DNA of 64,000 nt, taken from NCBI GenBank assembly GCA_027946555.1, contig JAPEVC010000008.1:124001-188000 (forward strand), read 5' to 3'. Positions within the stretch are counted from its first letter, which is position 1. Each line of letters starts with the position of its first letter. The position numbers and the translations under genes are program-made. The notes beneath the pieces were generated by a model. That model was not told the DNA's origin. It saw only the letters and a program-made list of their open reading frames with translations, and did not search any database. This document shows, piece after piece, positions 32,886-44,859 of this stretch. The DNA comes from Gnomoniopsis sp. IMI 355080. Taxonomy: Eukaryota > Ascomycota > Sordariomycetes > Diaporthales > Gnomoniaceae.

Positions 32886-35023
32886 ATGGCAAGATTGAAC
32901 GAACCACCAATGTCAACAGACAGCATAGAGACGCGTATGTGCTCTTCACCCAGCCACAGCATTAACGATGTTCTGATCTGACATACTGTTCCCCATCTAG
33001 TGCGAAGGAAGTTCCTGCGCCAGAACCGAGATATCGCCAGAGTCAATTCCGCCCAATCATTACGTATCCGCTCCCTAGAAAGTGAATGTGGGCGGCTACT
33101 GTCCGACAACCTCACGCTGAATGGACGAATCTTGGAACTCGAAAAGGCACTTGAAGAAGCTCAGGGTGCGCAGAGGATCGCCGACCATGCGCTGGAACTC
33201 AAGGACAAGATGGAGGCGCAGCTCGCACAGTGGGGAGCTTTGATACAAGGCTTAGGCATTGAACCAGCTGCAAAACGACGGGCAACATCGTCACCAAGCG
33301 GGAGGAGGATATCAAGACCAAGGAGAAGTGAAGGTGCCAGTCCGGTAATGAGGAGGAGGCCCCGAGATTCTCGGAGCGCTGAGGCAGCGGCGGCACAGGA
33401 AGACGGACGACTGCCACCAATCCACGAAAACAAAACGTACCCGCGGAGGACGATGAGGTACGTAGTCGCGACGGGCGCGCCGGACTCTCATTACATGCTA
33501 ACCTGTGTGACAGCCATGCCGAGCTCGTGGCTATATGTACCGAAGCCGAGGAGATCAACGGCTCCCCGGACCTGGGGCCACCACCCACATCGCGTTTCGT
33601 TGAGGATGATCCAGTCAAAATCGACAGTCCCAGCAGATCCACCGGCGTGCTCGAGCCTAGTCCTAAAATCAAAGGCGAGTTGCTACCGCTTCCTGATGCT
33701 CTTCAACAGCCGAAACTCGAGCCCAAGAAGAAACCCGCACCAGCAACAACGGTCTCCACGGCAGAAGACCCCAAACCTGCAAGGACCCTCGATGGCCCAG
33801 CTCGTCAAATCTTGAAAGCCGGTTCTAAGAGAAAATTCGGCGATGAGAACACAGACAGCCAGGTAAACAGGGCATTGGCAAATAAGGACAACGCAGACGA
33901 CAAGTTCACTTCCGAGAACCAGCCAGTCGTGAAGGACCTCCAAAACAGCCGCATTGGAAGGGACAGCGCACCAACGAAAATTGGCCCGGGTTTGGGTCAC
34001 GGAGCGACGCGTCCCCGAAAGCCCCTCGGCGAGAAGAGTACGAATGACGACTTGGTCTCACCAAAGAAAAGTGCCAAATCGGCAACAAGTATGCATGCAA
34101 AGAAAACGTCAGCCGAGCCAGACAGGGCATTAGCGCCACTGAAGAAGAAACGGGTCGTTCCCATCAAGCTGGCCATCCCGTCTAACCCACCACCTTCTTC
34201 GATTAAATCACCTGAGGAGCCGGAAACACCATCCGCTGATCCTGGGCAGGTTTTCTCGAATACTCCAGAGACCAGGTCTGCACAAGAGAATACCAAAGAC
34301 ACACCACCTCCAACCGATATTTCTGTCCATGGCGAAACGTCGCGTCCTAGCAGGAGAGCAAGGCCCGCTATCAGCTATGCCGAGCCCAGTCTTCGAGATA
34401 AAATGCGTCGCCCGACGAAAGAACTTTTCGATGCGGTGACAGGAGAAGGGAAATTCGTTCGCTCAAGTTCGGCTCACCTTCTCGGCCCGTTATCATCAAC
34501 AAAAACCAAGACAGAAAGCGAGAACTCAGGCGCGTCTCCGACGGCACAACCGCAGGACGCGGAGGCGGCGATGGCAGACGAAGCAGCTCGAAGACCGGCT
34601 GCCGTCAGTCCGCTGGTGCAAAGAGATGCGCCGAAGAACCAGCCGAAAGCTGACCTGCCTGAGTCCGTTGTAGCAGAGCAGCGAAGGAAGCCTTCTTCCA
34701 GGCAACAGGACGGGATTGCAGTCGACCCGTACGAGTTTCAGAGCACATCGCCGTTACATGAACAGCCAAAGGAGCCTCATATCAAGGGCCGAATTACCAA
34801 GGGGATGAGGAGGTCGATGGCTGCCAGTGCTGGACAGGGCGGTGGTGCAGCAGAGACTAGCAAACCCTCCCGGAAGCGATCATCGATGGCAGCACCAAAC
34901 AAAATGACGTTGCTCGAATCACCAATGGACGAAGATTCCTCCTTTGAGGCCAGTGGGGATTCAACGAAAGGTACATCATCTTTGAAAGACAAAATCTCGA
35001 GGCGGAGGAGCATGATGCTATAA
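32886..35023 (+). CDS. sgo1: Shugoshin (centromeric cohesin protector)
   Basis: Predicted protein of 671 residues from exons 32886-32934, 33001-33457 and 33514-35023 (introns 66 and 56 bp). The N-terminus MARLNEPPMSTDSIETL, followed by RRKFLRQNRDIARVNSAQSL and a coiled coil to about residue 75, is the shugoshin homodimerisation and PP2A-binding region. The basic C-terminal SGO motif is at about residues 446-470 (PSRRARPAISYAEPSLRDKM), the part that reads phosphorylated histone H2A at centromeres. The long middle is disordered and rich in Lys, Pro and Ser, as usual in this family. In known systems it protects Rec8/Scc1 cohesin from separase and helps chromosome bi-orientation. The start is supported by the conserved MARLNEPP and by the clean splice C|TG that makes Leu. 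Confidence 0.92.
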
Positions 35024-35694
35024 GCAAACAACAGAGTAATCCTGGATTTGTCGTACGGCAACACGAGAGGCTTATTTGGCTTCTTGAAAGCGTTGAGGAG
35101 CGTTGGCGCAAGGAAAGAAATGACATGACTGAATACAGCGAAGGCTTTCTTTTTCTGTCTTGAAGGAAAGCGAGTGCATGTGAAATGCTTTGGTCTTGAT
35201 GAGGCATACGAGGATCTTTCGAACAGTACTAGATGCTGAATGTAATTGAATGACGTCCAAATATTGCCAGTGCAGGGCGTGACTAGCCAAGAGGCCCAGC
35301 TCTGAACATCATGCTACTCGTTCTGTGTCTCATTCATTTCCCGTGCACTCAAATTATTCTTTGCTCCCTTATCTCTCCATGCGAAAGAATTTGAGCTTGG
35401 TGCTAGGCCTTTCCGTTTCTCCAAAATTTAAGGCGGTTCATGTAGGTGAGTGTCCATTGTCGTGCTCACTCGCCATGTTGTCAGGGCCCCAGCTCGATCT
35501 CGCCATCCGCGGAGGTCTCTCGATGCCTCCTCAAGAAGAGTAGACAGGAAGTTCCAGGTAGGGGCATCTACCGCATCAGACTATCCCGTGAAAGAACCGG
35601 ACGAGAATCGGAGCGATAATCAGAGGTTTTGTGGGGTATCTAAATTCCTCGCAACTCCGATGGTGTAAGCATAACTCAAGCTTTCGTCCTCGGG
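35024..35694. other. Convergent 3' flanks of sgo1 and vps29
   Basis: About 670 bp between convergent genes. It contains only short unsupported frames. No RNA gene or repeat is evident. Confidence 0.5.
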
Positions 35695-36422
35695 TCACGA
35701 CGACGCCACAGGCTTTGTATAGGTAACCTTCTCCACCGCAACGTTCTCGCCATTGGCGTCTTTCCGCAATTGGTACACGTAAAGCGTGAGCGAGATGCCC
35801 TGAACATCCATCAAGCAAAAGCTCGGCACAACCTCACCGTCCTCCCCCTCGGCGGTGCCCCAGCCCGTGCTAAAGGCCCCCGTGGCGCTGCCCGGGTTGA
35901 CAAAGAACTTGTCCATGTACTCGAAGCACTCGAAGCGGTGGGTGCCGCCCCAGCACAGCACGTCGACGTCGAGCTTGTTGGCCTCGGCCAGCAGCAGGTC
36001 GGGCTCGTTGGAGACGAGCGTGAAGCCCTCGAGGAAGCCGATGCGCAGCGAGCCGTGGGCGACGACTTGGGTCAGCGGGAGCGAGGTGGCCTCGACGTCG
36101 AAGCGACCCTTGACGATCTTGAGGTCCGGGGAGACGGAGCGCAGGTATTCGTAGGTTGGCTTGTCGGTCAGGTTGCCGAGGCAGAGGGTTTGGGCGATCT
36201 TGCCGGGAGCGAGGAGCTTCTTGAACTAGAAGGGAGGGTTTGTTGGTCAGCTCTGAGATACAGAAGCACAACGCGCGCGCGTGCGCCCTCCCTCTATCTC
36301 CCTCTTTCTCCTCTCGTGCGTGTGCGCGCTCTCGGGCTGGATAGGTGGCTTACCTTGGGAGGAATGTCGAGGGCACGGTCGGGGATGTGGAGGTCCCCTA
36401 TCACGAGGATTAGGAAGGCCAT
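35695..36422 (-). CDS. vps29: Retromer subunit Vps29
   Basis: Predicted protein of 199 residues from minus-strand exons 36354-36422 and 35695-36225 (128 bp intron). The metallophosphoesterase-like fold is clear: VIGDLHIPDRA at the N-terminus, LCLGNLTDKPTYEYLR, KGRFD, and the C-terminal CWGGTHRFECFEYMDKFFVN followed by PGSATGAF. These are hallmarks of Vps29, the scaffold that joins Vps35 in the cargo-recognition trimer of retromer and returns receptors from endosomes to Golgi. Vps29 is regarded as lacking real phosphatase activity, consistent with GNLTD in place of the usual catalytic GNHD/E. The intron includes a GCGC/CTC-rich low-complexity stretch (36270-36330). Confidence 0.95.
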
Positions 36423-37158
36423 GGTGGTGTTAGGTGTGAGGTTGCGGTGAAACAACCAGTCTTGAATGTTTCCCGGTCAATTGATGTCGAGCTGTCGTCG
36501 GCTGTAGCCGTATGTGCCCCTGCGTCATACGGGCTACCTACCTAGGCTGCTGTAAGCTGACCCCTGCACTCAGCAGTGACCCCGTTCAAAGCCAGGCAGC
36601 TATTGTCTTTCACCATCATGAGACTCACCTATCCATTCCACTACATGGCATTACACAATCTGTATCATTTGGGAAAACATTTTATAGAATAACACCTCGA
36701 TGATATAGAATAACGTAGCAGTTCTCATGAGAATACATAGTAGACTCTTTGCAGAATTTCGATTCTCCTGCAACGACTGGGATGGGGGATATCAGAACCT
36801 CCGAACAACCTCCGGGCCTGACTGCCGCATGTCTTGAACCGTACTATGAGTACTCCGTACTTTACCCAAGGCATTAGGGAGAGCGATTAGTCAAACAGTA
36901 GGCCATCAAGACCCAGATCCACCGCGGGCTGTACAAGGGTGCATAATCGTTCTCAAAGGGTAATTCCCTTTTTTTTTTAACGGACGAGAAGGTCAAGTCG
37001 GGAACCAAAGTCCTTCAAGCTACAAGGCAGGCACACACACCCGGCTTCTTGAGTTAGCTGTACGGTTGATCTCCAATCTTTTGTGGAGGATCCGACTGAA
37101 AGCGAGGCACATTGCAAACGGCCCAAATTACTGCCACAACGCCTGCCATAGTATACAC
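36423..37158. promoter_or_regulatory. Divergent promoter region of vps29 and agx1
   Basis: 736 bp between diverging genes. It holds one copy of the recurrent 11-mer GTACTCCGTAC at 36850-36860 and a T10 run near 36970. No coding evidence. Confidence 0.45.
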
Positions 37159-38704
37159 ATGCTGTCCCGGTCTCGGCCCCTCACCTACTTCAAGGCCATG
37201 ATACCCCGCCATAGCGGCGCGCCTGGCCGGCTCAACGCTATCTCCCAACACCTCGCCGGCGGCAATACGTCCTCCTTTATAGCAGCACCACCGTCATCGA
37301 CTTCACCCTCTGCATCTCCCGTGCAACAACGGCGCCTTTCATCGAGTTCCGGAAAATCCGTCAACATGTCTGCGCAACCAGAGCACCCCACCCTGCTCAT
37401 TCCTGGGCCCATTGAGTTTGACGATGCCGTCCTTCAGTCCATGAGCCACTACAGGTGAGCTGCTCCTTCGTCAATACAACATAGTGACGACTCCTTATGT
37501 GTTGACGAATCTATGAATTTAGTGAGAGCCATGTCGGTCCTGGTTTTGTAGCTACCTTTGGCGAAACGCTATCCATGCTCCGGAAGCTCTTCCAGACAAC
37601 AGATCCTGCCTCACAACCCTTCGTCATCTCTGGCTCCGGTACTCTAGGCTGGGATCTGGTCGCCGCCAACCTGGTGGAGCCTGGCGAGAATGTGTTGGTC
37701 CTGACGACGGGATACTTTGGTGACAGTTTCGCGGACTGTTTCAAAGTCTATGGTGCCAATGTCACTCAGCTGAAGCCCCAGGTCGGATCAAGGCCCCAGC
37801 TGCCTGAGATCGAGAAGGCCCTGAAGGAGAAGAAGTACAAGGTGATCTCCGTCACGCATGTTGACACTTCGACGGGTATCTTGAGTGAGCTGGAGCAGCT
37901 GTCGGCGCTCGTCCACAAGGTCTCTCCGGAAACGCTCCTCATTGTCGACGGCGTCTGCTCTGTTGCTGGTGAAGATATCGATTTCGACAAGTGGAAGCTC
38001 GACGGTGTTATTTCGGCGAGTCAAAAGGCCATTGGTGTGCCGGCTGGTCTGTCGATTTCCATGTTCAGTGGCCGGGCCATGAAGGTGTTGGATGAGCGCA
38101 AGGCACCCATTGGCGCCTACTTCGCGTCTATGAACAACTGGAGACCGAGTGAGTGTGCCCACCTCGGAGTCGCGAGATATGTGGGGCCGCAGCTGACATC
38201 ACGACAGTCATGAAGAACTACGAGGCCAAGAAGCCATCGTATTTCGCCACACCCTCTCCACAGCTTATTCACGCCTTGAACACGGCTCTCAAGCAGATTC
38301 TCGCCGCGCCGCTCTCCGAACGTTTCGCGAAGCATGTCGAGGCATCCGACAGAATCAAGAAGGCCATCACGGACCTGGGGTTGAAGCAGGTTGCGCCCAA
38401 GCCTGAGGACCAGGCGCATACCATGACTGCCATCTACTTGCCAGAGACCGTCAAGGCGGCCGAAATTCTGCCTGCGCTGGCAAAGAGGAATGTGGTGTTT
38501 GCAGGTGGCATTCACAAAGACATTGCGCCCAAATATATCCGCTTTGGTCACATGGGTGTTTCTGTGGTAAGTCAAGCTCCTTCTGACTGTGGCTTGCAAA
38601 TAACTGACACATACTCAAAGCTGGATGGCAAGAGAGGTGATGTCGACCGAGCGATCAAGGCATTGGAGGATGGCTTGTCAGAGTGTGGCTACCAGAAGGC
38701 GTAA
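37159..38704 (+). CDS. agx1: Alanine-glyoxylate aminotransferase, probably mitochondrial
   Basis: Predicted protein of 454 residues from exons 37159-37454, 37523-38148, 38208-38566 and 38621-38704 (introns 68, 59 and 54 bp). It is a class V PLP-dependent aminotransferase converting glyoxylate plus alanine to glycine plus pyruvate. Family blocks are TLLIPGPIEFDDAVLQSM, VGPGFVATFGETLSMLRK, SGSGTLGWDLVAANLVEPGE, VISVTHVDTSTGIL and DGVCSVAGEDIDFDKW. The PLP lysine lies in SASQKAIGVPAGL. A roughly 69-residue N-terminal extension is rich in Arg, Ser and Ala without acidic residues (MLSRSRPLTYFKAMIPRHSG, then VQQRRLSSSSGK), as in mitochondrial presequences. A second in-frame Met at 37366 (MSAQPEHP) would give a form without it. 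The C-terminus QKA is not a peroxisomal PTS1 signal. The exact start among 37066, 37159 and 37198 is uncertain. Confidence 0.9.
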
Positions 38705-39455
38705 GACGAGATACCGCTTTCCGAGACAGAAATGGCTGGCAACTCCAAAAAAGTAAGGATGGCGGGGAGTGCGGCAGCACTCTTTCTCTTAAGAGCATGG
38801 AACCGGGTAGACAAAAAACGAAGCAATTACTAGAGACATTGGTCTTTTTGCGCCCAATATAAGACTTCTACCAATAACCCTTTGACACACGAATTTGTTG
38901 TATATTTGAATCCCTTGTCATATTTGAAGCTGCGCTATAGGCAGGTGTACGCGCCGTATCGCAACTTCAAACTTCAGACACATAAGTTTCTTCAACACGG
39001 ATTACAAACCGCGTAAATATTGGTGACGTATCTGTCTCGATTAATAAAAAAGGAGGGTCTGCAAAAACTCGCTGTGCAAGGCGTTGGGACTTGCCGCGCC
39101 TGGACTTGGCTGGTTCGGCTCCCCGGTGGAGTGCAGCGGGGTAGAGAGGAAATAGACAGCCTGATTCAGCCTGTGCAAGAGGTCCAACCTCCACCTCTAA
39201 CAAGCTTCACAACTGCACTGCTCTGCTCTGCTGCCTCAACCGCCAACCTTGTACAATCTTTCTTTTCGGTCTCCCAACACAACCTCGCCCTCCACCCTTC
39301 CCAGCCGCCCGCCCGATATTTCCGCAGTCGAAGGCTTCGCACTCCTTCTGCAATCAAATCTGTTGTGTTTTTCTCCCCTCATACACACCGCGTTTATTTC
39401 TCCCGAATCTTCGCATCAGACAACCAGACTCTGCACGTCAACCCCGCCTGTCGCG
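38705..39455. promoter_or_regulatory. Intergenic and promoter of crm1
   Basis: 750 bp between two plus-strand genes. The last 250 bp are C/T-rich, as expected for the crm1 leader. No other feature. Confidence 0.45.
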
Positions 39456-42400
39456 ATGGCGATATCCATTGAGGAGCTGGACGCGACGGTCCGCGCCTTT
39501 TATGAAGGCCGTGGCGACCAGGTAAGGCCTCCATAATCCAAGGCTTCTCTTGACTATCTGCTGACCACTTGCTCTCTTTAGCAAAAAGCTGCACAAGCGG
39601 CCTTGAACCAAGTAACTATGCGCCCCCCTCACAACACGGTGAACACCCCGCTGACAACTCGCAACTGCAGTTCAAGGAAGACCCCGACGCATGGCTGATG
39701 GTAGACGACATTCTATCCAAGGCTACCTACCCGCAAACGAAGTGTACGTCCTCGACTCCCCATACAGCGGCGCGTGATACCTTCAAGGCAGTCTGCTAAC
39801 TGGTCGCAGACCTTGCACTGCAGGTGCTCGATACTGTGATCATGACGAGATGGAAGGTCCTCCCCCGAGACCAGTGCCAAGGTGCGCAACCTCGACAAAG
39901 GGCCCCACCGACTCTTTGCTGACCGTTCAACAGGAATCCGCAACTTCATCGTCGCCTTCATCCTCCAGTGCTCGAATACGGAGGAGGCGCTCCGATCCCA
40001 GCGCACGCTACTCAACAAGCTCAACCTCGTGCTGATCTCCGTGCTCAAGCAGGAGTGGCCCCACAACTGGCCGACCTTTATCAACGAAATCATACAAGCC
40101 TGCCACTCGAGTCTGTCCGTAGCCGAGAACAACATGATCATCCTCCGCCTCCTCTCCGAGGAGGTCTTCGACTACTCTGCCGACCAGATGACCTCGGCCA
40201 AGACCCGCAACCTGAAGCAAACAATGTGCAGCGAGTTCTCACAGATCTTCCAGCTCTGCCAGGAGATCTTGAATACTGCCACACAACCGAGCTTAGTCTT
40301 GGCGACGCTGGAGACGTTGCTCCGCTTCTGCAACTGGATCCCGCTGGGCTATATCTTCGAGACGAACCTGATCGAGCTCCTGCGAACACGCTTCCTCGAG
40401 GTACCCGAGTTCCGAAACATCACCCTACAGTGTTTAACAGAGATTGGGGGTTTGCAGACGGGAACTCCGGGTAGCAACAACTATGACGAGCAGTTGGTCA
40501 AGATGTTCACCGAAGTCCTGACTACAGTATCGAACATTATACCCATCCAGATGGACTTGAAGTCCACCTATTCCCAGAGCAACTCTAGAGACCAGCAATT
40601 TATACAGAACTTGGCGCTCTTTTTGACCAACTTCTTCTCCATGCACTTGGGCGTAAGTTTGCTAGCAAGTCGACCTTGATATGCTGGACGCTAATCTTTC
40701 ACAGCTGATCGAGAACTTGCCAAACCGAGACTACCTGACCCACGGTCATTACTACCTAATTCGCATTTCTCAGATCGACGACCGGGAAATCTTTAAGATT
40801 ACCCTTGACTACTGGCTCAAATTAGTGCAGGAGCTTTACGATGAGATGCAGTCCCTTCCCATCGGCGACAACCCCTTGATCGCGATGGGCAACATGTCAG
40901 GAGGCGCACCAAACCCGGCCCTTTTGACCAACTACAACTTACGCAAGCACAAATATGCCGAGATATTGACCAACCTGCGAGTGGTCATGATCGAGAAGAT
41001 GGTCCGTCCTGAGGAGGTTCTGATTGTGGAGAACGACGAAGGCGAGATTGTCCGAGAATTTGTAAAGGAGAGCGACACCGTACAGCTTTACAAGACTATC
41101 CGAGAGTGTCTTGTTTATCTCACCCACTTGGACGTTGTCGACACTGAGCAAATCATGACGGATAAGCTGGCGAAGCAGGTCGATGGAACAGAGTGGTCAT
41201 GGCACAACTGCAACGTGCTCTGCTGGGCTATTGGGTCGATTTCACTCGCCATGAACGAAGAAACGGAGAAGCGCTTCCTGGTGACCGTTATCAAAGATCT
41301 CCTGGGGCTTACCGAAATGAAGCGTGGCAAAGACAACAAGGCCGTCGTGGCCAGCAACATCATGTATATTGTTGGACAGTACCCCCGGTTTTTGAAGGCC
41401 CATTGGAAGTTCCTCAAGACGGTGGTGAACAAGCTGTTCGAATTCATGCACGAGTCTCACGAAGGTAAGTTGGTTGTTTTTATTATTATTACTATTAACT
41501 GACGCTGACAACCTCACAGGTGTGCAGGATATGGCATGTGACACGTTTATCAAGATTGCAAAGTCCTGCAAGCGTCACTTCGTCGCACTCCAGCCAAGCG
41601 AACATGAGCCCTTCATTGAGGAGATTGTTCGAAATCTTCCCAAGATCACGGGCGACCTCACTCCACAGCAAGTCCACACCTTTTACGAGGCTTGTGGCTA
41701 TATGGTGGCCGCACAGGGCAACCGAAACCAGCAAGAGCGCCTTTTGGCAGAGCTCATGCAACACCCCAACGCTGCTTGGGACGAGATCATCAAGCAGGCT
41801 ACCCTGACTCCTACGATCCTGCAGGATGCCGATACTATCAAGGTCATTGGCAATATCATGAAGACCAACGTCTCGGCATGCTCGTCGGTCGGATCTTACT
41901 TCTACCCCCAGATCGGCCGCATTTACCATGACATGCTGCAGATGTACAACGCTACCAGCACGTTGATTTCCGAGTCTGTGGCAAGAGAGGGTGAGATCGC
42001 CACCAAGATGCCCAAGGTTCGAGGCCTGCGCACCATCAAGAAGGAAATCCTCAAGTTGGTTGAGACCTACGTGGAGAAAGCCGAGGATCTCGCTGCGGTA
42101 CGCGCGCAGATGGTTCCACCTTTGTTGGACTCTGTCCTTGTGGACTACAACCGCAATGTCCCTGGCGCTCGTGACGCGGAGGTGCTGAGAGCCATGACCG
42201 CTGTTATTTCGAAATTGTCCGCTCTCATGGAGGATCAAGTTCCGATCATCATGGAGAATGTCTTTGAGTGCACTCTGGAGATGATCAACAAAGATTTCTC
42301 AGAGTTCCCAGAGCACAGAGTGGAGTTCTTCAACCTACTTCGGGCAATCAACCTACACTGTTTCCCAGCGCTGTTGAAGCTCGACAACAGACAGTTCAAA

Positions 42401-43084
42401 TTCGTTATTGACTCGTGCTTGTGGGCGAGCAAACACGACAATCGCGACGTTGAAGCTGCGGGTCTCAACATGTGTCTCGAACTTATCAACAATATTGCTG
42501 AGAAGACGGAGGTTTCAACGTCGAATGCATTCTTCAACCAGTTCTTCATTCCGATTCTGCAGGACGTGTTCTTCGTCCTGACTGACCAGGATCATAAAGC
42601 TGGCTTCAAGACACAATCAATGCTGCTGATGCGCATGTTCTACTTCGTGCTGCCGGCTGATGGCACCGTCCCGAAGATTCAAGGCCCTATCTACCAAGAG
42701 GGCCAAGCAACGGTCGGCACCTCAAACCGAGATTTCTTGGGCAATTTTGTGGGCAGTCTGCTGCAAACTGCTTTCACCAATCTGCAAGCGTGAGTTCTTA
42801 CACCTCTCTATTAACGACGCCTTGGCTGACAATTCAATAGACCACAAATCGCTGCCTTTGTTGAGGGATTGTTTACCCTTAACACGCAATACGATAAGTT
42901 CCGCCTTCACCTCCGTGACTTCCTTGTTGCTCTGAAGGAATTCTCCGGAGACAACGCGGAGCTCTACCAAGTTGAGAAGGAGACGGAGGATGCAGCCAAG
43001 CAGCAGGCTGATCTGGATCGACGATCCAAGGTCGGCGGTCTCATGAAGCCGTCGGAGCTGGAAAATGATGATGATGAACTGTGA
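39456..43084 (+). CDS. crm1: Exportin-1 (Crm1), nuclear export receptor
   Basis: Predicted protein of 1077 residues from eight exons: 39456-39521, 39582-39611 (30 bp), 39671-39743, 39810-39881, 39934-40652, 40705-41464, 41520-42789 and 42841-43084. All introns are 51-66 bp. It is a HEAT-repeat karyopherin-beta that exports NES cargo with Ran-GTP. The N-terminal importin-beta region includes DDILSKATYPQTKYLALQVL. The CRIME and NES-groove region includes RGKDNKAVVASNIMYIVGQY and PRFLKAHWKFLKTVVNKLFE. The C-terminus is acidic (ELENDDDEL). The residue matching the leptomycin-B-reactive cysteine (human Cys528) is Thr523, in LLGLTEMKRGKDNK, encoded by ACC at 41311-41313. All splices keep frame and rebuild conserved sequence. 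Confidence 0.96.
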
Positions 43085-44859
43085 CTTGGACAAGAATTTC
43101 GAAACGAGTTCGCGCCGTCACATGAATCGAGCTCAGGGATATCCCGTCGTCACAGTGAACCCACGCAGGGCCTGGATGGTTGGGAGCTCTACGGGCTGTA
43201 GCCGCGTTGGCCTTTTGAAAGTAAAAGGCTGCGTAGAAAGGCGGAGAGGGTCCCGCACAAGCATATGAGCGCATGCGCACGCATATCACATTCTCTGCTT
43301 CCTTTGTATGATACCACAATAGAGAGTTGGACCGTGGGTGTAGTCCATTAGTGGAGGCCATTGCGAAAAGACTTGAAGGGTCAGACACTGCGACAGGCTG
43401 CTACTGGAAAAGTGAGACTGCCTTCTTTTCCCTACTAGCAAGCAACAGAATCTCGGATTGAAAAAGACGACGGAGCGGTACTTGCAAGTTGGGCGCCAGA
43501 AAGGGAACACGTGGGGCAAGGAAAGGTTTGACCCTGTGGGATGTATGAAGGATGGACGGACACTTGTCGGCTGGATGATAAATTTCGGTCGGCAAAGTGA
43601 AAATGGCCACATCAACACATGACAAGTAACAGGTTTGACAAAGGCCAATATTAGGATCGTTCACGGTAGCTACCCTAATACAACCAACTTAGATAGATCA
43701 AGTCGGACACGACCATGTCTTCATTTCCAGGAGCAAGAGCAAGAGCAGAGAGTTGTCTCGAATGCTGATAGAAGGAATACGCTGAACAGTCAAGAAGCCT
43801 CTAAGCGCAGGAAGAAACTTGACCTTGCTGTCCTGGACTATATTCCGACTTCTTTTTGCTCCGCAATCGAACAAAGCCATTGGCCCCGCGCCCCGTCCCT
43901 CTTGCACACTACCTAGGTACCTAGTGGCAGCATTCGAGCCGCTGGCGTATGAGCCTTGTCCCCAGGCTCAACGTGCAAGTGTGGATGTCTACCAACATCA
44001 TATCTGCTAGGTGATGCCAGTACATGCAGGTAACTGGGCCCTTGTCGTCACCAAATACACCCCCTTTGTCTGCGCAAGATAGGTAGAAGGGCCTTTTCCT
44101 CTTCTTCTTTCCATTGTGACCAAGTATCGGGGAAATAAGGGTCACAGACGATATTGGAGGGGATTCAGCGCCACCCAATCATGATCGACAACATGGATGT
44201 CGCGTCTATACAGATGCTCGAGCAACATGTATGCGACCCCCGTTTTTGGATTTACTATTGAAATCATTTTTGGTCTGGAGCATAAAGAACCGTCACGATA
44301 GTAACATTTTGAATGTCACGGAAATTCGGCATGGCGTGTGCCCTTCTTATTGGGGGGAGGGGGACCTCTTTTTTTGCCCCTCTCCCCTTTTCGCTACACC
44401 GAGGCCCTATTTCGTTATGAGGGGAGAGAGATATGAACGGATGGCATATTCCGTACACTTCCATACTAGTGAGTTGTCTAGTGTCAAGTGCATTGGCTCC
44501 CATCCAAGACTTGGGGGGGGGGGGGTGATGATCGTCTTTACCGAACCAAGAATTGAACCCTCGCTCAGATGTGTTACTGCGTAGTAAATCCCAATCCCAA
44601 CTTGAATCCTACGTCGGCTGCTCCCGAGTGTACATGGAACATCATGGACAGCATGTCATCCCGCAACCTTGAACCGGGTAGAACCTAGGCGTCGTCCTCT
44701 GTTCGCCTTCGTCGTCGTGAAGGTCTTGGTCCCTCTCCCCCCCCCCCAAGCCCATGACCGGAATTTACCCTATTCTTTAAAACCAGGTCCCCGGATCGTT
44801 TATCTTTCACATCTTCGCTTTCTATTTTTAATCCTTTTTTTTTCCTACTACTGTATACC
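43085..44859. other. Intergenic with G13 and C11 homopolymer runs
   Basis: 1.8 kb between crm1 and the phytase-like gene. It contains TACCTAGGTACCTAG at 43911-43922, a G13 run at 44513-44525 and a C11 run at 44737-44747. The second half is the leader and promoter of the phytase-like gene. A T-arm-like word near 44550 does not fold as a tRNA. Confidence 0.5.

Noticed and set aside
41495..42238. 247-codon minus-strand frame inside crm1
   Set aside because: Antisense shadow of a conserved exon.
44513..44590. Possible minus-strand tRNA suggested by a GGTTCAATTC-like T-loop word
   Set aside because: The flanking bases do not form a T-stem or acceptor stem.
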